A stretch of 56,974 nucleotides of DNA. Source: Saprospiraceae bacterium. Lineage in GTDB: Bacteria > Bacteroidota > Bacteroidia > Chitinophagales > Saprospiraceae. Below the pieces are notes generated by a model. It was not told where the DNA came from and ran no database searches. It worked only from the letters and a program-made list of their open reading frames with translations. The translations under genes were made by a program, and so were the position numbers. The stretch is from positions 1 through 56,974 of the forward strand of contig JAGQWX010000031.1 in the NCBI GenBank assembly GCA_020436935.1, written 5' to 3'. Shown here in pieces: positions 44,386 to 52,699 of this stretch. Within the stretch, counting starts at the first letter, position 1. Every line of letters starts with the position of its first letter.

Positions 44386-46524
44386 TTATGGCCCGAAGAT
44401 CTGAAAAATAAGTAAGGAAGAAAAATACGCCATCGCTGACATGTACAATAATTGAATGATGGGCCATTTCCATGAGCCTGTTTCCTTTTTGGTAACTGCC
44501 AGGGTACTCATGCATTGCATGGCAAAAACATAGAAGACCAAAAGTGATAATGCCGTCGCCGGAGAATACAGTTTTATCTCGCTTCCCCTGCGTTTTTCTT
44601 CTGCCATTTTTTGTCTGATGGTTTTATCATCTTCAGCAGAACCAACGCTGTATATGGTGGCCATAGTGCCTACAAAAACTTCCCTTGCGGCAAAAGAAGT
44701 AATGAGGGCAATACCTATTTTCCAATCAAATCCCAATGGCCTGATGGCTGGCTCAATAGCATGTCCCAAAATCCCTGCATAGGAAGACTCTAGTTTATAG
44801 GCTGCTTCAAGATTGGATGCTTCATCTTCAGATAAGGATAGATTTATGGCCTCCGTACGAGCGCGTTCCGAGGCTTTTTCCATGTTATCAGAGGGTCCGA
44901 AACTCGCCAATACCCACAACAAAATACTGATGATCATGATGATCTGACCGGCATTGACGACAAATGCCCATACCTTTTCTTTTACCGTAAAAAATACATT
45001 CTTTGCCGATGGTGGTTTGTATTGGGGCAGTTCTATCATGAGATGAGACCTGCTGTCGCTTTTGATGTATCTACTGAACACCCAAGCCACCAAAAGAGAT
45101 GAAATGATGCCCAGGAGGTACAACCCCATGAATACCATACCTTGAAGGTTAATGAAGCCCCAAATCCTTTTGAGTGGGACAACGAAACCTACGAGTAATG
45201 CATATACCGGTAGCCTTGCAGAACAGGAGATGAGCGGAGCTACCATGATGGTGATGATCCTTTCCTTCCAGTTGCCGATGGTTCTGGTGCTCATGATGGC
45301 CGGCACAGCACAGGCACCACTCGATATCAAGGCGACCATAGAACGCCCATTGAGGCCAAACCGCCTCATGATGTTGTCAAACATATACACCGCCCTACTC
45401 ATGTATCCCGACTCTTCCAATAATGCAATGAGTAGGAACAAAATGAATATTTGGGGTACGAAAACGAGCACTCCAGAAAGTCCAGCGAGTATGCCATCTA
45501 CCAATAAATCAGAAATCCAGCCAGAACCAAGCAAATATCTGGTGTATCCACCAACGTCTGTAAAACTGGTTTCAATCCATTCCATGGGATATTGCGCCCA
45601 TGAAAACACAGCATTGAAGATCAAAAAGTTGATCAGGAAAAATATTACCGGGCCTAAATATTTGTGAGTCAATACCTTATCCAGTCTGTCCGTATAGTTG
45701 TATAATGCTTTTGGCACATTATTGGAGACTACTTTTGACACCAATGGCTGGATCTGGGAAAATCGGGCCATGGTTTCGTGGATCTGCATTCTTACACGCT
45801 CAAATCCCAATGCTCTTCTGGCGCTTTCTATCTCCGCTTTTTGGTAAGGAGTAAGATGACCAAGCCAGGTACTGTGGTGTGCAATGACAAGATTTTGGTA
45901 GATGTTTTTGATGCCAGTGACTTCACCCGTCATTTCTGCGAGTCTCAGTTCATCGAGACCAAGTTCATAAAATAAAGCTGACTTACTTTGTTCAGGTTCG
46001 ATTTTGGCGGGAAACAAGGCTTCCTGTATCAAAAATTTGAGCTCCTGAAAATGCAGGCCAGTCTTACCTGAAACACCAATGACGGGAGTTTTGAAACGCT
46101 GAGCAATCAAATGCAGCTGGGGGTTGCTTGCATCTTCAATGGTATCAATCATATTCACGGCTATGATGAGGGGGATGCCCAGATCATGCAGTTGTGTAGC
46201 CAGCAACAAGTGCCTTTCCAGATGGTTGACGTCAGCAATGAAAACAATGAGGTCCGGATAATCCTCATTTTCTGGATTTGTGAGTACCTCCAATACTACT
46301 TTTTCGTCGCTCGTATTGGGGTATAAACTATAACATCCCGGTAAATCAAGTACATCGACCTTATCCCCATTGGGCAATATCGATACACCAATTTTTTTAT
46401 CTACGGTGACTCCAGGGAAATTGCCCGTATGCTGACGCAAACCCGTCAACAAATTGAAAATACTCGATTTCCCGGCATTTGGATTTCCTACGAGTCCAAC
46501 AGTGTACCTTTTTGAATCCGGCAT
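44386..46524 (-). CDS. feoB: Ferrous iron transporter FeoB
   Basis: The 712-residue inner-membrane Fe(II) transporter begins with the G domain: G1 G-N-P-N-A-G-K-S-S near residue 13, G2 T-V near 40, G3 D-L-P-G near 60, G4 (N-M-I-D) near 129. The membrane part starts near 290 and includes the two Gate motifs, with Cys in S-G-A-C-A-V-P-A-I-M and S-C-S-A-R-L-P-V-Y. Length is normal. Its ATG shares an A with the feoA stop (TGATG), so translation is coupled. Iron-dependent control is suggested by the operator-like palindrome upstream of feoA. Confidence 0.95.
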   Translation of the reverse strand: MPDSKRYTVGLVGNPNAGKSSIFNLLTGLRQHTGNFPGVTVDKKIGVSILPNGDKVDVLDLPGCYSLYPNTSDEKVVLEVLTNPENEDYPDLIVFIADVNHLERHLLLATQLHDLGIPLIIAVNMIDTIEDASNPQLHLIAQRFKTPVIGVSGKTGLHFQELKFLIQEALFPAKIEPEQSKSALFYELGLDELRLAEMTGEVTGIKNIYQNLVIAHHSTWLGHLTPYQKAEIESARRALGFERVRMQIHETMARFSQIQPLVSKVVSNNVPKALYNYTDRLDKVLTHKYLGPVIFFLINFLIFNAVFSWAQYPMEWIETSFTDVGGYTRYLLGSGWISDLLVDGILAGLSGVLVFVPQIFILFLLIALLEESGYMSRAVYMFDNIMRRFGLNGRSMVALISSGACAVPAIMSTRTIGNWKERIITIMVAPLISCSARLPVYALLVGFVVPLKRIWGFINLQGMVFMGLYLLGIISSLLVAWVFSRYIKSDSRSHLMIELPQYKPPSAKNVFFTVKEKVWAFVVNAGQIIMIISILLWVLASFGPSDNMEKASERARTEAINLSLSEDEASNLEAAYKLESSYAGILGHAIEPAIRPLGFDWKIGIALITSFAAREVFVGTMATIYSVGSAEDDKTIRQKMAEEKRRGSEIKLYSPATALSLLVFYVFAMQCMSTLAVTKKETGSWKWPIIQLLYMSAMAYFSSLLIFQIFGP

Positions 46525-46748
46525 CAGTCTATCAATATATGTTTAGCTTCTTCTGTCCTTACTGCCACGCAGTTTTCATTGATTTTGAGGTAATATGCTC
46601 CTCCAAACGGCGCTTTGCGTACAAGCTGCACCTTAGATTTTGGCAATACACCAAGCGTCAAAAGCCGACAAGTCAAATCCAACTCTTCGAGGGATTGGAT
46701 GTAGGCCCACTCCCCTTCCCTCAGATGCAAGACACTTCTTTGAGTCAT
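46524..46748 (-). CDS. feoA: FeoA, SH3-like accessory protein of ferrous iron uptake
   Basis: The 74-residue cytoplasmic protein has the FeoA SH3-like beta-barrel pattern, with the typical G-V-L-P-K-S-K-V-Q-L-V-R-K-A-P-F-G-G-A-Y-Y segment around residues 33-53. It probably supports FeoB activity. It is the first gene of the feoAB operon and overlaps feoB by one base. Many Bacteroidota have FeoA fused to FeoB; here they are separate. Confidence 0.9.
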   Translation of the reverse strand: MTQRSVLHLREGEWAYIQSLEELDLTCRLLTLGVLPKSKVQLVRKAPFGGAYYLKINENCVAVRTEEAKHILID

Positions 46749-46757
46749 AATTCTTAT

Positions 46758-46772
46758 TTAGACTGATTCTAA
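46758..46772. promoter_or_regulatory. TTAGA-N5-TCTAA operator upstream of feoA
   Basis: The two five-base arms are perfect. The site lies between the -7 box and the feoA start, at the probable transcription start, as expected for a repressor site. TTAG...CTAA arms are the mark of DtxR/IdeR/MntR-type metalloregulators. This suggests iron-dependent repression of feoAB. Confidence 0.55.
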
Positions 46773-46775
46773 TTA

Positions 46776-46783
46776 CAAAGATA
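46776..46783 (-). promoter_or_regulatory. Probable -7 box of the feoAB promoter
   Basis: Plus-strand CAAAGATA is TATCTTTG on the minus strand, fitting TAnnTTTG, 28 bases upstream of the feoA ATG. No good -33 element is seen. Confidence 0.5.
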
Positions 46784-46931
46784 CGTCTTCCAATGACTTT
46801 TCGGGGTTTTCTATTGTAAATGTTTAGATGATTTTGATTATCCTTGTTACAAGGTCAAAATATAATAATTCGGAATCAGCAATTTTCAATCCTCAAGTTC
46901 AGGGTCAACATCTCTGTACAGTCGTAACCAT

Positions 46932-46958
46932 CGCTCCTTAAATGGGAGTGCTTTTTTT
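46932..46958 (+). terminator. Intrinsic terminator-like hairpin with no gene upstream on its strand
   Basis: CGCTCC (46932-46937) pairs with GGAGTG (46945-46950), including one G-T pair, and is followed by C and seven T. No plus-strand coding gene precedes it; all genes nearby are on the minus strand. It could end an unannotated small RNA from the 46750-46930 region. Confidence 0.45.
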
Positions 46959-46979
46959 GAATTTTGTATTTCAAAAGTA

Positions 46980-47010
46980 GAGCGCTCAATGCAAATAACA
47001 TTGAACGCTC
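46980..47010 (-). terminator. Long hairpin downstream of the SGNH/T9SS gene
   Basis: GAGCGCTCAATG (46980-46991) and CATTGAACGCTC (46999-47010) pair at 11 of 12 positions around a seven-base loop. It lies 73 bases after the stop of the large minus-strand gene. Only a short T-run follows on that strand, so it may be a transcript end or an mRNA-stabilising structure. Confidence 0.45.
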
Positions 47011-47082
47011 CATATAGCCACGATCAACAAAAGCAAAGAAGCATTTATTAACTGCGCTCCGTGGCATACATTTATCAGCAAA

Positions 47083-50000
47083 TTATCGCTCTATCATAAT
47101 TGGCAATACCCGCAAGCCTTGTTTTCCGCTGAGCTCCATCACCACCTGTAAATAATACATACCATTGGGCAAATTGACTTCCACAGGTATGGACGACTGG
47201 TTATTGTTTGTTCCTTTGTTTCGGACCAACATACGACCCATTACATCATAAATCCGCCATTCTGATATCACTTGTTCTCCCTTATTAACCAATGTAAATC
47301 TTCCATCACCTGGATTTGGATACACTTCTATACCGGCATTAAGGAACTCTTCCTCATCAACACCAACACTCGAACATCCTTTGTCACCAAGATTCAATGC
47401 AGCCACGCGCTCAAACAATATTCTATGGCCTGCATTGTTCAAATGCACACCATCACCTGAATTATACGCCGGAAGAATCCATCCCATGGTGTCTGCAAGC
47501 CCGGTCCACACATCTATGGCATGGTCTCCAAACCTGCTTAGAATGGAATCCCTCGTGTCCAATTGTATTTTGACAAGCGCCGGATTGGTAAAATTTCTCG
47601 GTTGGGTGGTACACACATAGAGTTCAACACCTGCACCTGCTGCCGCCTGAGCGATCAATTCAAAGTTTCTCATTTGTTGCGCCACACCATAATTGCTGGC
47701 TGCATCATTGGACGGCATATTGACGATGATGACAAATGGATCAAGGCTCAATGCCTTAGTAATGTTGCGCTCAACATCAATGGCCACGCCAATACCCGGA
47801 GAAACTGTTCCCGTTGGAATAATATTATAGGTGTTATAGCCCCCTCTTCCCAAATTGATGACCTCAAACTGAGTTTTTCCTGATAAAGAAGCAGCATACC
47901 TGTTGACCCAGGAACTGTCTCTTGGTGATGCACCGGCCCCTTCGGCAGTTGACGAACCCAATACGACGATTCTGCAGATGTTGTCATCTTCAACGATGTC
48001 AAATACAGCGTCACTTTGGTCTTGTAAACCTCCTCCTGATATTCTAACCAAAGCACTTGTTGTCGGCTCATTGGGTACATTCCAGTTGTATTGGCCCGCT
48101 GTTGCATTGACCGTTTCAATTTCTTTCCATGCCCCACCATTGTCGGTTGAGTACTCCAGCTTCACTTCAGAAATATTTCTGCTTCTCCAACGGATTTGGC
48201 CTGTGCGGCCTTGCTGCCAGATTTCACCTCCATTTGGAGCAAGAAGCGTCAACTCTGATTCACCTCTGGCAATTCCTTCAAAAACTACCCGTAGAGAACC
48301 CAGATAGAAAAATCCTGAAGCATTGGTATTGTTGGGACCAGTTGAAGCTCTCACCAAAATGGTACCGTCAGCTTTGGGTTTGAGCGTTGCTGTAACGACA
48401 CTGTCAGTATTGGATGAGGCATTGAGGAACAGGGATGTGGAGTCAACGCCCACTACGTCGTACCTGGTTTCTCTGTTGTCTGAGGCTGCTCTTGAGGCAA
48501 AAATGATGAGCTTGTATTCTTTGTCTGTATCAAGATTGTACAATTCTACAGCTCCTGTTTTTTCAATTGACCCACTGAATTCAGCGACGTTGCCATAAAA
48601 ACTGTCACCGCTTGCGCTTCCGGGGATGCCCAGTTCTGCTTTGGGATTGATGGTTCCATTGGTATTGATACCGTTGAACTGATCTGTTATCCTTATTCCA
48701 TAACCGCTGTTGATGTTGTTGCTGGTCACCATATCAGGGACATCACCCGATCTTGCATTGTCCATATTGATCCATGGACCTGGTGAAGGGTTGCTGCCAA
48801 AGTCGATGCTGATGGTATCAAAGGGCGAAGGCAACGGCTGGTCTTCATAGTCGACAATCATAGCACCCAGATAAAAGAACTTAGAGGCATTTGTATTGTT
48901 GGGACCAGGACTCACAGTAATATTGATCTCTCCATATTCATTGCTCGTCATGTCTATTTTCGCCACACGATCGGTGTTTGAGGCAGCATCCAGATAAGTG
49001 GTATCCGTTGTTCCGCCTTCAAATACATACATGGCTTCCCTGTTGTCTGTTGCATCTCTCGACGCGAAAATCGAAAAGTGGTAAACGTTGTAAGGGTTCA
49101 GGCCTTTAAGAATCAGCCCACCTGTGGGTTGTTCCTGTCCACCGAATGTAGCGACATTACCAAAAAAGCTGTCTCCGCTTGCTGTTGCTGGAAAGCCTGT
49201 TTCTTTTGCGGGATTGGCTGTTCCTGCTCTGTTGATGTTATTGAATGCGTCTGTTATTTCCAGCTGGTAGCCCGTGGACTTACCTTTTTTTGTAGTCAGG
49301 TCAGCCACTTTTGCAGCCACAGGGTCAATCACATCTATCCATGGTAATCCGCTGAGGTTGTCCCCAAAGTCTAATAAAATACTGTCTACATTGCTTTCAA
49401 TGGGCGGTTCGGGCTGTTCTTCATACATCATGCGTATAGCTCCGATATAATAGAATTTAGCAGCATTGCTATTGTTGGGACCCGGCGAACAATCAAGGAA
49501 TATTCGACCCGAGGTATCAGGCTTCATGGACAAATGAGCAAGGTTTTCGACATTAGAAGCTGTGTTCAGGAAAGCTGAATCTATGCCAATTCCCCTTATT
49601 TCGAACCTGGTCTCTCTGTTGTCCGTAGCAACGCGGGAACCAAACAAGTCAAAACTGTAGATCAGGCTGGTATCCAGACCGTCGATGATAAAACCACCTG
49701 TTGGTTGAATTTGCCCTCCAAAATCAGTTACATTTCCAAAAAAACTATCGCCTGTTGCTGTTGGAGGCATTCCTATAGAACTGTCAGGGCTGGTCGTACC
49801 ATTTCTATTGATGTTATTAAAGGCGTCATAAACTGCTATATTGTAAGGCGTACTATTACCCTTGGCATTGATCATGTTTGAAATGGTGCCTGCTGCAGGA
49901 TCCGCCAGATTGTTCCATGGCAGAGGGGACAGATTATCTCCAAAGTCTACAAGTACCGTGTCCTGACCGGCAACAAAACCTCGCCCTTCATAAATTAGCT

Positions 50001-50613
50001 CTACTGCACCCAGGTAATAAAAGCCTGAAGCATTTGTATTTTCAGGTCCTGGTGATGCTTTTATCATTATTGTACCTTGTGCATCGGGGACCATCTCGGC
50101 TGTGGTGAGGTTGCTGCTATTGGAGGCCGCGTTGAGATAAATGGTATCATTGGTAAATCCATTGATTTCGTACATGGCCTGCCTGTTGTCTGATGCATCC
50201 CTGGAGGCAAAAATCCTGATTTGATATGATTTTACCGGATCAAGTCCTTCAAACAGGATGGCACCGGATGGCTGGATTTGACCTCCAAACAAGGTCACAC
50301 TTCCAAAAAAACTATCCCCTGTTGCACTGGCAGGCAAACCCAACTCTGCTGAAGGAGCCTTGGTTCCATTGGTATTGATGCCTGTAAAAGAATCAATGAC
50401 GCTCACACTCACGCCCGTATAAACAGACCAGGAATTGAGCAAATCATCAATCTTCCCATCTGCGGGATTGTTTAAATTGTTCCACGGTGTCGGGCTGAGA
50501 TCGCTTCCAAAATCAAGTTTGATGGTGTCTCTTGCCTGGTTGAAAGCATTGGTAGAAATGGTTATGGACGCAACAACGAGCATCCACAGATGTAGCATAT
50601 AAGATTTTTTCAT
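47083..50613 (-). CDS. T9SS-secreted protein: four repeated beta domains plus SGNH esterase domain
   Basis: The 1176-residue protein has a signal peptide (ending near residue 24), then four copies of a domain of about 190 residues starting near 28, 218, 410 and 600. Each opens with D-x-I-x-(L/V/I)-D-F-G, contains T-G-D-S-F-F-G or S-G-D-S-F-Y-G and ends with (F/Y)-Y-L-G-(A/S)-hydrophobic-x-(Y/F)-E. I cannot name the domain; it may be a malectin-like or other beta-sandwich. An Ig-like domain follows (P-N-G-G-E-I-W, about 790-870). The SGNH hydrolase domain begins with G-S-S-T-A-E-G (catalytic Ser near 887), has M-P-S-N-D-A-A (Asn) and D-G-V-H-L (Asp and His near 1053-1056). A T9SS tail (V-Y-P-N-P-G-D-G) closes the protein. 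It may be a surface esterase, perhaps acting on acylated glycans (inference). Confidence 0.82.
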   Translation of the reverse strand: MKKSYMLHLWMLVVASITISTNAFNQARDTIKLDFGSDLSPTPWNNLNNPADGKIDDLLNSWSVYTGVSVSVIDSFTGINTNGTKAPSAELGLPASATGDSFFGSVTLFGGQIQPSGAILFEGLDPVKSYQIRIFASRDASDNRQAMYEINGFTNDTIYLNAASNSSNLTTAEMVPDAQGTIMIKASPGPENTNASGFYYLGAVELIYEGRGFVAGQDTVLVDFGDNLSPLPWNNLADPAAGTISNMINAKGNSTPYNIAVYDAFNNINRNGTTSPDSSIGMPPTATGDSFFGNVTDFGGQIQPTGGFIIDGLDTSLIYSFDLFGSRVATDNRETRFEIRGIGIDSAFLNTASNVENLAHLSMKPDTSGRIFLDCSPGPNNSNAAKFYYIGAIRMMYEEQPEPPIESNVDSILLDFGDNLSGLPWIDVIDPVAAKVADLTTKKGKSTGYQLEITDAFNNINRAGTANPAKETGFPATASGDSFFGNVATFGGQEQPTGGLILKGLNPYNVYHFSIFASRDATDNREAMYVFEGGTTDTTYLDAASNTDRVAKIDMTSNEYGEINITVSPGPNNTNASKFFYLGAMIVDYEDQPLPSPFDTISIDFGSNPSPGPWINMDNARSGDVPDMVTSNNINSGYGIRITDQFNGINTNGTINPKAELGIPGSASGDSFYGNVAEFSGSIEKTGAVELYNLDTDKEYKLIIFASRAASDNRETRYDVVGVDSTSLFLNASSNTDSVVTATLKPKADGTILVRASTGPNNTNASGFFYLGSLRVVFEGIARGESELTLLAPNGGEIWQQGRTGQIRWRSRNISEVKLEYSTDNGGAWKEIETVNATAGQYNWNVPNEPTTSALVRISGGGLQDQSDAVFDIVEDDNICRIVVLGSSTAEGAGASPRDSSWVNRYAASLSGKTQFEVINLGRGGYNTYNIIPTGTVSPGIGVAIDVERNITKALSLDPFVIIVNMPSNDAASNYGVAQQMRNFELIAQAAAGAGVELYVCTTQPRNFTNPALVKIQLDTRDSILSRFGDHAIDVWTGLADTMGWILPAYNSGDGVHLNNAGHRILFERVAALNLGDKGCSSVGVDEEEFLNAGIEVYPNPGDGRFTLVNKGEQVISEWRIYDVMGRMLVRNKGTNNNQSSIPVEVNLPNGMYYLQVVMELSGKQGLRVLPIMIER

Positions 50614-50686
50614 ATCAACGATTTGAAATGCTAAAAAATGAATTTTAAGTCAAAATCCAAATAAAACACCTCAAATTCAACCTCAC

Positions 50687-50694
50687 CAAAATTA
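50687..50694 (-). promoter_or_regulatory. Possible -7 box of the SGNH/T9SS gene
   Basis: CAAAATTA on the plus strand is TAATTTTG on the minus strand, matching TAnnTTTG, 74 bases upstream of the start at 50613. The upstream TTG at 50718-50720 is slightly too distant, so support is weak. Confidence 0.3.
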
Positions 50695-50731
50695 CTACAT
50701 AAATTATAATAGCCTTGCAAGACACTTAAAA

Positions 50732-52561
50732 TCAAAGCTTTCCGTAGAGTTCACCACCTTTGGAAAATAATGCATCGACTTTCTTTTCTACTTGTGGATC
50801 TGGAATCAATTCCGGTGCGTGGAATGTCTTTTTACGTGCGTCAATGATGAGGGAGCCGTTGCAACCCCAATGCTTGAATGACGTAAAACTGTCCACTCCG
50901 TAAATGTCATGTGAAGGGTTGCTCCTGGTGAAAGTTACCCATAAAAAATTATTAAGACTTGCGGCAACAAATGGTGCGTCGTCGCAGACTATTATAAGTG
51001 GAAAATCTGATAAATCGAATGCTGACAATTGTTGGGCCAAAAGATTCATTTCGTCAGCTGCCTGTTCATACGAAGTCCACGTGGAAGTTTGCAAAGCCAG
51101 AACGCCCGGAAGTGGAGCAGAGATTTGGCTCACCCCTGGCAATAAGAGGTTGTCGGCTGGCTTCGTTCCAAGTTTTCGGATGACATTTCCGCGGCAAGCC
51201 ATGATGAGCTTTGATCCGGCATTCCAGCCGCTGCCGCTGTAATCTAAGGTGTCAATGGTAGTCTTGGTCTGAAAATGCAGGTCACGCTGCCATTGCACCC
51301 TTTCCAAAACGTGATGAAAAAAAGCGCCAATGTCTTTGGAATCAGGGGTACCTTCTCCATCGTCAGCAGCGATAATGAGATATTTGGCCAGAGATGTCTG
51401 TCCTGAACCCAGGATTCTGTTGGCAATGGTGATGATTTCTTCAGGCACCCGCTCGCGGAATGGCATATATCTTTCTTTGCCAACCGCCAGCAATAGAGGA
51501 TGAACACCAGCTGCATCCACTGCATTGATGTTGACCAGACCGGGAAATTCTCCGGGAGTCAGTTCCTTGACCAATTGATGGATAAGGTAGCCAAAGCTGG
51601 AATCTTCCTGAGGAGGTCTTCCAACGACGCTGAAATGCCACAATGGATTTTTTCTATGGTACACCCGGTGGACTTTCATAAATGGAAAATCATGCTCCAG
51701 GCTATAATAGCCAATGTGGTCTCCGAATGGACCTTCAGGCTTCTTGATGTTTTTCTGAATGACACCGGTAATGACAAAGTCGGCATCAGAAGAAACTACA
51801 AATCCTTCATCATCAAAAAAGTAGCGGAATCTCCTGCCACCCAACATACCGGCAAAGGTCAATTCTGATATGTTTTCCGGCATAGGCATGATGGCGGCAA
51901 ATGCGTGGGATGGAGGACCACCTATGAATATGCTGCATTTGAAGTCTTCATCCGTCTCATTGTACATGGTATGGTGGACACCGATACCTCTGTGTATTTG
52001 ATAATGGAGCCCTATCTCTTTGTCTTTTTCGTATTCATTACCATCGAGCTGAATCCTGTACATGCCCAGGTTGCTCTTCATAATGTCTTTCTGACCAGGT
52101 GGCAGTGTCATGACCTGAGGCAGTGTGACAAATGCCCCGCCATCCATAGGCCACGATTTGATGAGCGGCAGTTGGGATATGCTCGTTTGTCCGTACAATA
52201 CAGGCTTTGAAAATATAGACTTCTGAGGCAAAGCAGTCAGTGCCGTCAATGCCGTACCTGCATATTTCAATGGTCGCTTGAGGATTCTGGAAGGATCAGC
52301 TTTCACCTCAATGAGCCTTTTGACGTCATCCATTGTTTTGCGGAACAAAAAATCGGTGCGTTCAAAAGTGCCGTAAATATTGCTGACAGCCTGAAAAGGA
52401 CTGCCTTTAATTTTCTCAAAAAGGACTGCAGGTCCCTTCTTATCAAAGATTCTCCTATGTATTTCTGCCACCTCCAAATCACCACTTACTTCAGTTTTTA
52501 CACGAAGAAGCTGGTTTGTTTTTTCCAAATCATCGATGGCATCTCTCAAACTTTTATACAT
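50732..52561 (-). CDS. UbiD-family decarboxylase
   Basis: The 609-residue cytoplasmic enzyme belongs to the UbiD group, which decarboxylates aromatic or unsaturated acids with prenylated FMN. Family marks are an early D-L-E-V-A-E-I-H-R-R segment, I-G-G-P-P-S-H-A-F-A-A near 220, G-P-F-G-D-H-I-G-Y-Y near 285 (prFMN/metal region), and V-G-K-E-R-Y-M near 365. In Bacteroidota, proteins of this length are often annotated as the decarboxylase of menaquinone synthesis, but no other menaquinone gene is near, so the substrate remains open. The gene is monocistronic and divergent from lpxD. Confidence 0.88.
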   Translation of the reverse strand: MYKSLRDAIDDLEKTNQLLRVKTEVSGDLEVAEIHRRIFDKKGPAVLFEKIKGSPFQAVSNIYGTFERTDFLFRKTMDDVKRLIEVKADPSRILKRPLKYAGTALTALTALPQKSIFSKPVLYGQTSISQLPLIKSWPMDGGAFVTLPQVMTLPPGQKDIMKSNLGMYRIQLDGNEYEKDKEIGLHYQIHRGIGVHHTMYNETDEDFKCSIFIGGPPSHAFAAIMPMPENISELTFAGMLGGRRFRYFFDDEGFVVSSDADFVITGVIQKNIKKPEGPFGDHIGYYSLEHDFPFMKVHRVYHRKNPLWHFSVVGRPPQEDSSFGYLIHQLVKELTPGEFPGLVNINAVDAAGVHPLLLAVGKERYMPFRERVPEEIITIANRILGSGQTSLAKYLIIAADDGEGTPDSKDIGAFFHHVLERVQWQRDLHFQTKTTIDTLDYSGSGWNAGSKLIMACRGNVIRKLGTKPADNLLLPGVSQISAPLPGVLALQTSTWTSYEQAADEMNLLAQQLSAFDLSDFPLIIVCDDAPFVAASLNNFLWVTFTRSNPSHDIYGVDSFTSFKHWGCNGSLIIDARKKTFHAPELIPDPQVEKKVDALFSKGGELYGKL

Positions 52562-52686
52562 AAGATACGGCTTTTTATTTCAATTTAGAAAGACTAACAA
52601 ATGAGAGTTATGTTTAGATCACAAAATTTTTGTTATGAAAAAGTCAAAAATACACCCGTGAAGCAATATTTCATATGGTTTCGCCT

Positions 52687-52694
52687 TATCTTTG
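52687..52694 (+). promoter_or_regulatory. -7 box immediately before lpxD
   Basis: TATCTTTG matches TAnnTTTG and ends five bases before the preferred lpxD ATG at 52700. Transcription would begin at or next to the ATG, giving a leaderless mRNA. No -33 TTTG is seen at the normal distance. Confidence 0.4.
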
Positions 52695-52699
52695 TCATA

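Larger units (their letters stand above)
46784..47082. other. Structured intergenic region upstream of feoAB
   Basis: Apart from the feoA promoter, the 334-base gap (46749-47082) holds two hairpins (46932-46958 and 46980-47010), described separately, and two overlapping minus-strand frames of doubtful nature. One frame, without a start codon, ends ...K-E-R-W-L-R-L-Y-R-D-V-D-P-E-L-E-D-stop near 46893, which reads like the tail of a protein. No gene can be supported here. Confidence 0.4.

Noticed and set aside
46876-47067. Minus-strand 63-codon frame in the feoA-SGNH gap
   Set aside because: It runs through both hairpins, has a Cys-rich unnatural composition and competes with another frame; not supported as a gene.
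52645-52652. TATTTTTG box on the minus strand as the ubiD-family gene promoter
   Set aside because: It fits the loose consensus, but the surroundings are AT-rich, and no -33 element is present.
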